A program made the position numbers and the translations under genes. Shown here one piece after another: positions 1 through 7,417 of a stretch of DNA of 21,732 nucleotides. The stretch's first letter is position 1. Each line of letters begins with the position of its first letter. The stretch is from an uncultured Neisseriaceae bacterium (lineage in GTDB: Bacteria; Pseudomonadota; Gammaproteobacteria; Burkholderiales; UBA11063): the NCBI GenBank assembly GCA_937952895.1, contig CALFYC010000102.1:1-21732 (forward strand), in the 5' to 3' direction. The notes under the pieces are model-generated. The model was not told where the DNA came from, did no database searches, and saw nothing but the letters and a program-made list of their open reading frames with translations.

Positions 1-60
1 GGGCAGCTTGGTTTAAATTCTAGGTATGATCAAGCTTATCCTCAATTAATAAATCCATAA
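1..60 (+). CDS. 3' end of an unidentified protein (partial)
   Basis: Of the three plus-strand frames only frame 1 is open here. It reads 19 codons ending QLINP and then a TAA at 58-60. A hairpin terminator begins 23 bases after the stop, which supports a real gene end. The fragment is too short to assign a family, and the gene's beginning lies outside the window. Confidence 0.45.
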   Translation, partial: GQLGLNSRYDQAYPQLINP

Positions 61-83
61 TAAACATAACGATCATAAATAAG

Positions 84-111
84 TAAGCTACTAATTTTAG
101 TAGCTTATTTT
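84..111. terminator. Bidirectional hairpin terminator
   Basis: A perfect 10-bp stem (TAAGCTACTA at 84-93 with TAGTAGCTTA at 98-107) closes a 4-base loop, and a T-rich run follows on the plus strand. It sits between the stop of the partial plus-strand gene and the stop of the convergent DUF481 gene. The minus-strand flank is also fairly T-rich, so it probably ends both transcripts. Confidence 0.7.
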
Positions 112-118
112 ATTAATC

Positions 119-1042
119 TTAATCTATCGAATAGACAAATGTAACACCACTAATGCTACTATAAGTCGGTTGTTTTGGATCAGGATTAGAATTTACTGTG
201 AATTGATAATTTAACCCAATGCCAATATTTCTATAAGCTTCGATAGTAATGGTGCTTACTGAAAAAGTCATAGTATTTATTCTTGTTGCAATATTTTGTA
301 ATTGTTCGGTAAAAGTTATTCTATCATTTAAATTTAAATTATAGGTAAATTGAGTAAGCCAAGATGGTAATACTTGATCTGGGATACTTGGATCTACCAA
401 TTGGCGTTCCTGTATACCTGGCCCTATACTCATTAAAAGATTTTGATGTTGTGTTTTAAAAAATTGTAATTGGTAGCCAATATTTTCATTCCACACATAG
501 TAATAACCATCTGGCACATTATTTAAATAGGATACTTGGCCAAACATACCATTATATTTATTAAACATATAGGAATTATTTTGTTGTAAATAAATCCGAT
601 TCTTTTCTATACCATCATTACTTGAATATAAGTAGTCATATTGCCCTATGCTGTTAAAATTCCAACCAGAATCAGTATTTATGGGTTTAAAACTGATAAT
701 TAGATTTGCTTGTATATTAGCAGTATTGTTGTTCCCAATTGTATTTCCACCGCCAAATGAGAGTTGTGTTCCAGTCCAAGGGTTATATGGTTTCTCAATT
801 TTGGCTAATTTTTGTGATTCACAAGATATTGCTAATACTTTATACATGTCAGATTTTGTTTGATATTCGTTAGCTAAATTTTTATAATAATCAATTGATT
901 CAATACTTGACCTGTCGATTAAATCATTACCTTGTGTTGCATATACATTAAAGTTACAGGTAAGTAAAATAATACTTAAAGCCTGGGTTATATTTTTATT
1001 AGTTTTAACTATTATATGGCTTACAATTTTAAAAAATGTCAT
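119..1042 (-). CDS. DUF481 (YdiY-like) outer-membrane beta-barrel protein
   Basis: A 307-residue protein. It begins with a signal peptide: basic residues at 13-16, a hydrophobic stretch at about 20-33, and likely cleavage after VYA at about 36. Residues 40-80 look helical and are followed by the DUF481 barrel. The barrel starts at the NPWTG block near 87, continues with a glycine/asparagine-rich strand (GGGNTIGNNN), alternating aromatic strands, an SIGPGIQER block near 206, and a strand with NSNPDP near 285. It ends on a hydrophobic/aromatic strand (VTFVYSID), typical of barrel C-termini. DUF481 proteins are outer-membrane proteins, some salt-induced in E. coli; the substrate is unknown. It is divergent from the folate gene, and a CTCTTAAGAG palindrome at 1067-1076 lies just upstream. 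The start is the only suitable ATG before the signal peptide. The ribosome site is weak. Confidence 0.8.
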   Translation of the reverse strand: MTFFKIVSHIIVKTNKNITQALSIILLTCNFNVYATQGNDLIDRSSIESIDYYKNLANEYQTKSDMYKVLAISCESQKLAKIEKPYNPWTGTQLSFGGGNTIGNNNTANIQANLIISFKPINTDSGWNFNSIGQYDYLYSSNDGIEKNRIYLQQNNSYMFNKYNGMFGQVSYLNNVPDGYYYVWNENIGYQLQFFKTQHQNLLMSIGPGIQERQLVDPSIPDQVLPSWLTQFTYNLNLNDRITFTEQLQNIATRINTMTFSVSTITIEAYRNIGIGLNYQFTVNSNPDPKQPTYSSISGVTFVYSID

Positions 1043-1066
1043 AAATTAATCTTTTCGATTTTTAAA

Positions 1067-1076
1067 CTCTTAAGAG
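1067..1076. promoter_or_regulatory. Perfect 10-bp palindrome in the DUF481 leader
   Basis: CTCTTAAGAG reads the same on both strands. On the minus strand a -10-like TATAAA lies just upstream (complement of 1083-1088), so the palindrome would overlap the predicted transcription start of the DUF481 gene. This suits an operator, but no convincing -35 was seen and a 10-bp palindrome can occur by chance. Confidence 0.2.
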
Positions 1077-1316
1077 CAATTATTTATACTATTCATTTGA
1101 TTTATTTAAAATGTATTGAAAAGCTTATGGTTGTGGACTATAACATTTAAGAAATTGAATCAACATCCATAAATTTTAGTCAAGATTTAGTGATTGCAGA
1201 TATTAAAAGTAATATAATTTATACTGAGATTAAGATTTGAATATAAAGATAGCATAGTAATTGTTAAAAATGAATCAAGCAAATGTCGTTATTATCATTT
1301 TAAAAGTGATTTAAAA

Positions 1317-1880
1317 ATGTATATAAATAAGAATGAAATTCGTTCATTAATGAAAGATAAATGCATACCAATTGATAAAATATATCGTAATTGGGCTAGT
1401 CAGCAAATTATAAACTTTATAAAACCCTTGGTGGATAAAGCTACTAATATTGGAATATATCGCTCTTATGCTTGGGAAATAAGTGTTGATGAAATTATTA
1501 AATATGCAATAAGTTGTGGCAAATTGCTTTATCAACCAATTTCTTTTAAAAATACTAAAAAGATGCTATTAGAACCTTATATAGAAACAAATACACAGGT
1601 TTTTTCTAAGGAAAATTATAAACCTTCAGTTACATTAGAGTGGTATAATCTTGATCTGATTTTTATTCCAGTTATGGCGGTTGATATATGCGGCAATAGA
1701 CTGGGTAAAGGCGGGGGTTATTACGATACTACACTATCGGATATTATAAATTTACCAAAGCGGCCAATCTTATGTGGAGTTGGGTTTAACTCTCAATTTT
1801 TAAGTGAACCGATGGTTGTAGATTCGTGGGATATAAGTCTTGATTATTTTCTATCAGAGACAGGGATTATAGAATTTTAA
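1317..1880 (+). CDS. ygfA: 5-formyltetrahydrofolate cyclo-ligase
   Basis: ATP-dependent conversion of 5-formyl-THF to 5,10-methenyl-THF in the cytosol, which recycles the inhibitory folate form. The 187-residue length matches the family (about 180-200). The N-terminal block KNEIRSLMKDK supplies the usual basic residues. The diagnostic segment is DLIFIPVMAVD followed by RLGKGGGYYD at residues 128-137, the glycine-rich ATP/phosphate loop of the family. The C-terminal WDISLD at 171-176 replaces the more usual HD..LD. It is the first gene of a close plus-strand run, with 9 bases to the aminotransferase. In many proteobacteria this gene lies next to 6S RNA, but no 6S-like structure is recognisable upstream. 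The ribosome site before the ATG is weak. Confidence 0.9.
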   Translation: MYINKNEIRSLMKDKCIPIDKIYRNWASQQIINFIKPLVDKATNIGIYRSYAWEISVDEIIKYAISCGKLLYQPISFKNTKKMLLEPYIETNTQVFSKENYKPSVTLEWYNLDLIFIPVMAVDICGNRLGKGGGYYDTTLSDIINLPKRPILCGVGFNSQFLSEPMVVDSWDISLDYFLSETGIIEF

Positions 1881-1889
1881 GGTAATTAC

Positions 1890-2978
1890 ATGCAATTTAT
1901 TGATTTAAAAAAGCAATATGAGTTGATAAAAAACGATGTTTTAAGTGAAATTAATCAGGTTTTGGATTCTGGACAATTTATTTTAGGTTCCAAAGTCAAA
2001 GATTTGGAAGCTGTACTTTCTGAATATCTCAATGTAAAGCATTGTATTGGGGTTGCGGATGGTACTAAAGCTTTGTTAATTGCCTTAATGGCTTTAGGAG
2101 TTAAGGCTGGAGATGAAGTAATTGTTCCTGCCTTTACCTTTATTGCAACGGGATCAATGGTGGCAATTTTAGGGGCGAAACCAGTTTTTATTGATATTGA
2201 TCCCAAGACATATAATATGAATCCAGCTTTAATTGAAGCTGCAATTACAACAAAAACTAAGGCAATTATTCCCGTGAGTTTATATGGCCAGTGCGCAGAT
2301 ATTGAAGCAATTAATCAAATTGCGAATAAGCATAATTTGGCAGTGATTGAAGATGCTGCACAAAGTTTTGGTGCAACAATAAATGGTAAAAAATCTGGTG
2401 GGTTAACCACAATTGGTTGCACAAGTTTCTTTCCATCAAAGCCATTAGGCTGTTATGGCGATGGTGGTGCATGTTTTACAAATGATCATGATTTAGCTGA
2501 AAAAATTCGTCAAATTAGAATTCATGGTCAAGATAGACGTTATCATCATGCAATTTTGGGTATAAATGGTCGCTTAGATACATTACAGGCTGCGGTATTA
2601 TTATCTAAAATGCGAATTTTTAAAACTGAAGTAATTCAGCGTGAACAAATCGGGCGTAGGTATTCAGAATTATTGTCTGGAACTAAATGTGTGGTTCCAT
2701 ACGTTGCACCGGGGAATTTACATGTTTATGCTCAATATACTATTTCAGTTGAAGATCGTGATGGTTTAGTTAATCATCTAAATAAATTAAATATTCCAAC
2801 TTCAATACATTATCCTATCCCGTTACATAAACAACCAGCATTAGCTCATTTTTATGATGGTCAAGATTTAACTCATTCAGAATATTTATCTAACCATGTG
2901 GTAAGTTTGCCAATGCATCCATATTTAGATGAGGCAACTCAAGATTTAATAGTTAATTCTGTAAAACAGTATATTTAA
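1890..2978 (+). CDS. DegT/DnrJ/EryC1/StrS sugar aminotransferase, WbpE-like
   Basis: A PLP-dependent aminotransferase of 362 residues that puts an amino group on a nucleotide-linked keto-sugar. It closely resembles recalled Pseudomonas aeruginosa WbpE, which makes UDP-2-acetamido-3-amino-2,3-dideoxy-glucuronate for O-antigen. Shared signatures are FIDLK at the N-terminus, SGQFILG, EDAAQSFGA (Asp155 and Gln158 contact PLP), SFFPSKPLGCYGDGGA with the Schiff-base Lys184, HGQDRRYHH (213-220), and the C-terminal SIHYPIPLHKQPA and SLPMHPYL. A short AAGG ribosome site precedes the ATG. The partner enzymes (6-dehydrogenase, 3-dehydrogenase, acetyltransferase) are not in this window. The exact substrate is inferred from family resemblance; the aminotransferase fold is certain. 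Confidence 0.88.
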   Translation: MQFIDLKKQYELIKNDVLSEINQVLDSGQFILGSKVKDLEAVLSEYLNVKHCIGVADGTKALLIALMALGVKAGDEVIVPAFTFIATGSMVAILGAKPVFIDIDPKTYNMNPALIEAAITTKTKAIIPVSLYGQCADIEAINQIANKHNLAVIEDAAQSFGATINGKKSGGLTTIGCTSFFPSKPLGCYGDGGACFTNDHDLAEKIRQIRIHGQDRRYHHAILGINGRLDTLQAAVLLSKMRIFKTEVIQREQIGRRYSELLSGTKCVVPYVAPGNLHVYAQYTISVEDRDGLVNHLNKLNIPTSIHYPIPLHKQPALAHFYDGQDLTHSEYLSNHVVSLPMHPYLDEATQDLIVNSVKQYI

Positions 2979-2987
2979 AAGACCTAA

Positions 2988-3755
2988 ATGGAAATTTTTT
3001 TAAAAATGCCACCTCCACTTATTATCTTGGGGGTGTTTTTTTCAATAATAATGTTACTACAAATCCTCAAAAGTATTATAAAAGGGTACATGAATGGTGT
3101 TATTGGCCAGTTTATTTTGGTGATTCGAGATAATAAAGGGTATTTTGTACTTGGTTTAATAATAGTAATTAGTATGATATTTATGCTTGATAAACCAATA
3201 TCACTATTTTGCCAAAAATTTTATAATATGCATTTTTATACCGATGTCGACTTCATTTCTTCATGTGGTGAAGGATGGTTTGTATTTGGAATATTATGTT
3301 TATTCCTGACAATTTTTCAGGTTTTTAATCAAGTAAATGGGGTTGTTTTAACGAGAATTTCTTTAATTTCAGGAGTTTATGCTGGATTATTAAATGGAAT
3401 ATTAAAATTTATTTTAAATCGTCAGCGCCCAAGTATTGGAATTGATCCATTAGTTTTTTTTCATTTTTTTATTAAAGGTGGAGGCAAAATTGGTGATTTG
3501 ATTTATGCATATAATAGTATGCCATCTGGTCACACGATTACAGTTGTAGCAGTTATAACTCCGTTATTTATGCATACTAAAAATAAGCTTTTAAAATTAT
3601 TAATTGCTATTATTCCAGTTTTAGAGTTGTTTTCAAGAGTATACACCTTGAATCATTGGGCAAGCGATGTAACTTTAGCCACATTGTTGGGGGTGTTTGT
3701 TGGTATTGCTACATATAATGCTAACCAGATTTATTTTGTGAAGTCTAAAAGTTAA
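2988..3755 (+). CDS. PAP2-family membrane phosphatase (first copy)
   Basis: A 255-residue polytopic membrane protein with all three type-2 phosphatidic acid phosphatase motifs intact: K140-x6-R147-P148, P179-S-G-H182, and S216-R217-x5-H223-x3-D227. Hydrophobic segments lie at about 11-30, 52-68, 97-112, 121-143, 182-196, 202-215 and 228-245, with the catalytic motifs expected on the periplasmic side. Known relatives remove phosphate from undecaprenyl pyrophosphate, phosphatidylglycerophosphate or lipid A; the sequence alone does not choose among these. It follows the sugar aminotransferase by 9 bases and precedes the nuclease by 4, suggesting one transcript. An N-terminal extra segment of about 50 residues precedes the LDKPIS block that is also recognisable in the second PAP2 protein at 7418-8065. 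Confidence 0.87.
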   Translation: MEIFLKMPPPLIILGVFFSIIMLLQILKSIIKGYMNGVIGQFILVIRDNKGYFVLGLIIVISMIFMLDKPISLFCQKFYNMHFYTDVDFISSCGEGWFVFGILCLFLTIFQVFNQVNGVVLTRISLISGVYAGLLNGILKFILNRQRPSIGIDPLVFFHFFIKGGGKIGDLIYAYNSMPSGHTITVVAVITPLFMHTKNKLLKLLIAIIPVLELFSRVYTLNHWASDVTLATLLGVFVGIATYNANQIYFVKSKS

Positions 3756-3759
3756 TTAA

Positions 3760-4317
3760 ATGAAGTTAAAATTTTCATATGATATAAAGGTTTTTAATTT
3801 GTTTAAATACTTTAATTTTAATAAGCAGATATTAGTTTTCTTAACTCCAATAGTTGTATTTGCTAGTGACTTAGAGGTTGGATTTAGTCCAAATAATGGA
3901 AGTGCGGATTTGGTTTTAAAAACTATCAATTCAGCAAAACACAATATTTGTATCGCAACTTATAGTTTTACTTCAAAACCAATTGCTGATGCTCTTATGG
4001 CAGCAAAAGAACGTGGGGTTGATATTAAAATAGTATCTGATGAAAAAGCAAATAGTAAAAAATATACTGTGGTCAGATATCTTGCTAATCATGGATTTAA
4101 TGTTAGGCTTAATGGAAATTATCCAATTATGCATAATAAATTTATTGTAGTTGATAATAAAACTGTTGAGACTGGTTCATACAATTATTCAAAAAATGCA
4201 AACCAAAATGCAGAAAATGTTCTAGTAATTTGGAATAATTCAAGTATTGCAAGTAAATATTCAAGTCAATGTGATAAATTATTTAATGAAGCATATCCGG
4301 TCACAAAAAGCTATTAG
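3760..4317 (+). CDS. Secreted phospholipase D-superfamily nuclease with one HKD motif
   Basis: A 185-residue protein with one PLD catalytic motif: H125-x-K127-x4-D132-x6-G139-S140-x-N142. Single-motif members of this length, such as Salmonella Nuc and relatives, dimerise to build the active site and cut DNA or RNA without metal. The core begins VGFSPNNGSAD near 40, with the typical I-x-I-A-x-Y-S-F strand at 65-70 and a helix of AL-AAKERGVDIKIV. Residues about 22-36 (ILVFLTPIVVFAS) form a hydrophobic segment after a basic N-terminus. This predicts export with cleavage near FAS, though the leader is long. The start follows the PAP2 stop by 4 bases and lacks a clear ribosome site, so it may depend on coupling. 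Its natural substrate is unknown. Confidence 0.85.
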   Translation: MKLKFSYDIKVFNLFKYFNFNKQILVFLTPIVVFASDLEVGFSPNNGSADLVLKTINSAKHNICIATYSFTSKPIADALMAAKERGVDIKIVSDEKANSKKYTVVRYLANHGFNVRLNGNYPIMHNKFIVVDNKTVETGSYNYSKNANQNAENVLVIWNNSSIASKYSSQCDKLFNEAYPVTKSY

Positions 4318-4417
4318 TATTCAAAAGATACAATGAATAGTTTTTCTACTTATAGATTTCATTTTCCTTTCCATTTTTTTGTTTAGCCTAAAGTTATTGT
4401 TTGATAAATTTAATGTG

Positions 4418-4449
4418 TCCGTCAAGAGGCTTTTTTGCTTTTTGTCGGA
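4418..4449. other. Strong 13-bp intergenic hairpin with hexa-T loop
   Basis: TCCGTCAAGAGGC (4418-4430) pairs with GCTTTTTGTCGGA (4437-4449) in 13 positions, with one T-T mismatch and two G-U wobbles on the plus strand, closing a TTTTTT loop. It is the longest stem in this gap. Neither side has the downstream U-run of a standard intrinsic terminator. It may be a processed 3' end of the upstream operon transcript, a small RNA element or an attenuator-like fold ahead of the MidA operon. Confidence 0.45.
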
Positions 4450-4599
4450 TCGTAAATTGAAATAAAATATCGATTCAATAATCGTGGATATACAAAAATT
4501 AGTAGGTGCAATATGATAATTGTCAGTTGATTAAATAATAAAATGTGGGTCAAACAGGGTTTAATATAATTAAGAAAATGTATGGTATGTATTATAAAG

Positions 4600-4605
4600 T
4601 ATAAT
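4600..4605 (+). promoter_or_regulatory. Candidate -10 element upstream of the MidA-GPx-hldD operon
   Basis: A perfect TATAAT lies 32 bases before the methyltransferase ATG, giving a leader of about 25 bases. No good -35 hexamer is found at 16-18 bases upstream (AATGTA at 17), and AT-rich sequence gives such hexamers by chance. A second TATAAT is at 4565-4570. Confidence 0.25.
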
Positions 4606-4637
4606 TTATGCCTTAGAAGACTAACCTTAGGAATGTT

Positions 4638-5810
4638 ATGCCAAATAAAATGGATATTTTTGCCAAGCTTACGTATGCAGAGCTTGAATTATCTGATTCT
4701 TTAACTCATATTATTCAAGAAGAAATTGGGATTAGCAAAGGATTTATTTCATTTTCTCGCTATATGGAGCTTGCCCTTTATCATAAAGATTATGGTTATT
4801 ATAATAATTTATTGAATAAGTTTGGCAATAGTGGTGATTTTATAACTTCACCAACGATATCTAGTTTATTTGGCTTTAGTATAAGTCAGCAAGTTTTGGA
4901 GTTATTCAATAATAAGATGCCAGCGCAAATTTTAGAGTTTGGGTCAGGTAATGGACAATTAATGCTAGATATCTTAAAATATATCGGCGATAAAATTGAT
5001 ACTTATTACATTTTAGAATTAAGTGCGAGTTTACAAGAATTACAAAAACAGCGCTTGTTAGAATTTTATCCTCAATACATAAATAAAGTTGTGTGGTTAG
5101 CTAATCTTCCTAATGGATTTAGTGGAATTATTTTAGCTAATGAAATATTAGATGCCCAGCCATGTGAAATGGTGAGTATTAATCAAGGAACATTATTTAG
5201 ACGTGGGGTTGGTCTAGATTCTTCAAATAAGTTTATTTATATAGAACAAGAACCAAATTTAGATTTAGTGAATGAGTTTGCAAATAGTGACATCATGCAA
5301 AATCTAAATAATCATATTTCAGAAATTAATCTAAATAATCGTTATTTTATGAATACTTTATGTGATATGTTAAATATAGGTGCGATTTTACTAATTGATT
5401 ATGGCTATTCTGAGTATGAATATTATAATAAAGAGCGAAATAAAGGTTCAATTCGCGGGTTTTTCAGACATCAACAATTAGATGATGTATTAGAATATCC
5501 CGGATTAATTGATATTACTGCAAGTGTTGATTTTTCGGCAATTGCTAAGGTCGCAATTGAGAATAAAGTCGATTTTATTGGCTACACAACACAAGCAAAT
5601 TTTTTATTAAATTGTGGTATACTGCTGGAACTGGATAAAGAAAAAGATCTTTTAAATGGAAGTGATTATTTGAAATTGACAAACCAAATAAACCGTCTAA
5701 CTTCTCCTAATGAAATGGGGGAAATTTTTAAAGTAATTGGATTTTCTAAAGGTTTAGACTTAGATAGTTGGATAGGCTTTAGTAGTGGCGATAAAAGCCA
5801 TACGTTATAG
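4638..5810 (+). CDS. MidA/NDUFAF7-type SAM-dependent methyltransferase
   Basis: A 390-residue class I methyltransferase of the DUF185 (Methyltransf_28) family. The family hallmarks appear in order: GFISFSRYMELALYHKDYGYY (35-55), GDFITSP (66-72), SAM motif I ILEFGSGNGQ (98-107), ILANEILDAQP where the substrate-side loop starts, LIDYGYS followed by GSIRGFFRHQ, and near the C-terminus LTSPNEMGEIFKVIGFSKG. The mitochondrial homologue methylates an arginine of a complex I subunit; bacterial targets are not established, so the protein target here is unknown. The ATG has a good AGGA site 5 bases upstream. The stop codon TAG is part of the ribosome site of the glutathione peroxidase gene, indicating a shared transcript. 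Confidence 0.88.
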   Translation: MPNKMDIFAKLTYAELELSDSLTHIIQEEIGISKGFISFSRYMELALYHKDYGYYNNLLNKFGNSGDFITSPTISSLFGFSISQQVLELFNNKMPAQILEFGSGNGQLMLDILKYIGDKIDTYYILELSASLQELQKQRLLEFYPQYINKVVWLANLPNGFSGIILANEILDAQPCEMVSINQGTLFRRGVGLDSSNKFIYIEQEPNLDLVNEFANSDIMQNLNNHISEINLNNRYFMNTLCDMLNIGAILLIDYGYSEYEYYNKERNKGSIRGFFRHQQLDDVLEYPGLIDITASVDFSAIAKVAIENKVDFIGYTTQANFLLNCGILLELDKEKDLLNGSDYLKLTNQINRLTSPNEMGEIFKVIGFSKGLDLDSWIGFSSGDKSHTL

Positions 5811-5813
5811 GAG
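5809..5813 (+). promoter_or_regulatory. Ribosome binding site deciding the TTG start of the peroxidase
   Basis: AGGAG overlaps the last two bases of the upstream TAG stop and sits 9 bases before the TTG at 5823. This supports TTG as the true start and translational coupling to the methyltransferase. Confidence 0.7.
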
Positions 5814-5822
5814 TTATTTATT

Positions 5823-6314
5823 TTGAAAACAAGTATTTATGATTTTAAAGTAAAAGATATTGATGGTAAAGAAATATCCTTATCTGATTATAAAAATAAA
5901 GTACTCTTAATTGTAAATACGGCAAGTAAGTGTGGATTTACTCGTCAGTATGCTGGACTTGAAGCATTATATAAAAAATATAAAGACCAAGGTTTGGAGA
6001 TATTGGCTTTTCCATGTAATCAGTTTGGTAAACAAGAACCAGGTGATAGTGAAGCAATTAAAAATTTTTGTTCAACAACTTATGGTGTTACATTTAAGTT
6101 AGCAGCTAAAATTGAAGTTAATGGAATTAATGCAGACAATTTATATAAATATCTAAAAAAGCAAAAGCGTGGATTTTTAGGTTTTAGTACAATTAAATGG
6201 AATTTTACCAAGTTTTTAATTAATAAACAAGGTAAAGTAGTTAAACGTTTTGCTCCATTTGTAAAGCCAGATAATTTAAATCGATATATTGAAAATTTAT
6301 TAAATAGGAAATAA
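5823..6314 (+). CDS. Cysteine-type glutathione peroxidase (thiol peroxidase)
   Basis: Reduces hydrogen and organic peroxides using thiols. The 163-residue length is normal for bacterial BtuE/GPx proteins. The catalytic set is visible: Cys37 in VNTASKCGFT, Gln67 in FPCNQFG, and Trp126-Asn127 in WNFTKF. Cysteine replaces selenocysteine. Cys83 in NFCSTTYGVTF lies where thioredoxin-dependent members carry their resolving cysteine, so thioredoxin rather than glutathione is the likely reductant (inference). Translation starts at TTG, chosen because AGGAG lies 9 bases upstream and the family N-terminus (IYDFKVKDIDG) begins right after it. No signal peptide is seen, so it is cytosolic. It is the second gene of a three-gene operon, 2 bases before hldD. 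Confidence 0.92.
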   Translation: MKTSIYDFKVKDIDGKEISLSDYKNKVLLIVNTASKCGFTRQYAGLEALYKKYKDQGLEILAFPCNQFGKQEPGDSEAIKNFCSTTYGVTFKLAAKIEVNGINADNLYKYLKKQKRGFLGFSTIKWNFTKFLINKQGKVVKRFAPFVKPDNLNRYIENLLNRK

Positions 6315-6316
6315 GG

Positions 6317-7324
6317 ATGGTTATAGTTGTAACTGGAGCTTTTGGATTTATTGGTTCAAATTTAGTAAAAGCTTTAAATAGTCGTGGTTATAAAGATATT
6401 ATTGCAGTAGATAATTTAACTAATGGGGCTAAATTTATCAATTTGGTTGATTGTGAGATACTTGATTTTATCGATAAAGAAGATTTTAAAACGGCTATAT
6501 TAAATGGAGATTATGATAACCAAGTTGATTATATTTTTCATCAAGGTGCCTGTTCAGATACTACATTAGCCGATGGTCAATATATGATGCGAAATAATTA
6601 TGAGTATTCAGCCATTTTACTTGAATATGCACAAAAAAATGAAATTCCAATGGTCTATGCTTCATCTGCTGCAGTCTATGGAGCAAAATTAGATTTTATT
6701 GAAGAGTTACAATACGAATCTCCTCTAAATGTTTATGGCTATTCCAAATTTCTATTTGATCAAAATGTTCGGCGCTATCTAGCTGGTGGTTTATCTGCAC
6801 CAGTTGTTGGACTTAGATATTTTAATGTCTATGGATCTCGTGAAACACATAAGGAGAGAATGGCATCCGTTGTATTTCATAATTATAATCAATTTAGATC
6901 GACAAAAAAAGTTAAATTATTTGAAGGCTGTCAAGGTTATGCAAATGGAGCACAAGTTAGAGATTTTATTTCTGTAGAAGATATTGTTAAGATCAATTTA
7001 TTCTTTTTTGATAATCATTTAAATGATCATGAAGAGATTTCTGGAATATTTAATGCAGGAACTGGTGTTGCAAGAAGTTTTAATGATTTAGCGGTGGCAA
7101 CTGTTAATGCTTGTAGAAACTTGGATGGATTAGCTCCATTAGATTTAAATAGTATGTTGCAAGATAAAATCATAGAATATATTCCATTTCCAGGAGATTT
7201 ATCTGGAAGATATCAATGCTATACTAAAGCTAATACAAATATGTTGAGAGATTCAGGTTTTAATCAAGACTTTTTAAGTTTAGAAACTGGAATAGAAAAT
7301 TATATTAAAATTTTGGCAAAGTAA
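6317..7324 (+). CDS. hldD: ADP-L-glycero-D-manno-heptose 6-epimerase
   Basis: Converts ADP-D,D-heptose to ADP-L,D-heptose, the last step in making the LPS inner-core heptose donor. It is a 335-residue extended SDR enzyme. The NADP-binding motif is G7-x2-G10-x2-G13 (TGAFGFIGSNLVKAL), followed by VDNLTNGAKFINLVD. The family block IFHQGACSDTT (73-83) and the catalytic Ser116 (YASSAA), Tyr140 and Lys144 (YGYSK) fall at the same numbers as in E. coli. Further on are LRYFNVYGSRE, an RMASVVFH block, VRDFISVEDIV, and the FPGDLSGRYQ segment near the C-terminus. It is about 25 residues longer than the E. coli protein because of an insert near 235-285. A terminator 30 bases downstream closes the operon. 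Its presence implies a heptose-containing, Gram-negative LPS. Confidence 0.95.
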   Translation: MVIVVTGAFGFIGSNLVKALNSRGYKDIIAVDNLTNGAKFINLVDCEILDFIDKEDFKTAILNGDYDNQVDYIFHQGACSDTTLADGQYMMRNNYEYSAILLEYAQKNEIPMVYASSAAVYGAKLDFIEELQYESPLNVYGYSKFLFDQNVRRYLAGGLSAPVVGLRYFNVYGSRETHKERMASVVFHNYNQFRSTKKVKLFEGCQGYANGAQVRDFISVEDIVKINLFFFDNHLNDHEEISGIFNAGTGVARSFNDLAVATVNACRNLDGLAPLDLNSMLQDKIIEYIPFPGDLSGRYQCYTKANTNMLRDSGFNQDFLSLETGIENYIKILAK

Positions 7325-7354
7325 GTTTAAAATACTTGTGCTAGAGTTTTTAAT

Positions 7355-7390
7355 AAGTGAGCTCCAAAATTTTATTGGGGCTTATTTCTT
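7355..7390 (+). terminator. Hairpin terminator after hldD
   Basis: AAGTGAGCTCCAA (7355-7367) pairs with TTGGGGCTTATTT (7375-7387) through 13 positions including G-U wobbles, with a 7-base loop. The base of the stem merges into a T-rich run ending TTTCTT. It lies 30 bases after the hldD stop and 28 bases before the next start. Confidence 0.65.
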
Positions 7391-7417
7391 GCGATATTTA
7401 TACTTCGGGTGATTAAG

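Larger units (their letters stand above)
4318..4637. other. 320-base intergenic region between the nuclease and MidA genes
   Basis: No gene is seen here. It contains a weak hairpin soon after the nuclease stop (TATTC/GAATA around 4319-4341, followed by TTTTTCT), a much stronger hairpin at 4418-4449, a small inverted repeat ATTGAA/TTCAAT (4456-4479), and two -10-like TATAAT hexamers (4565-4570 and 4600-4605) before the methyltransferase start. A CCTTAG direct repeat (4611 and 4625) flanks the ribosome site AGGA at 4629-4632. Confidence 0.6.

Noticed and set aside
1043..1316. Possible 6S RNA gene upstream of the 5-formyl-THF cyclo-ligase, as in many proteobacteria
   Set aside because: No long paired rod with a central bubble is recognisable in this 274-base AT-rich gap; only short hairpins such as TTATGGT/ACTATAA are present.
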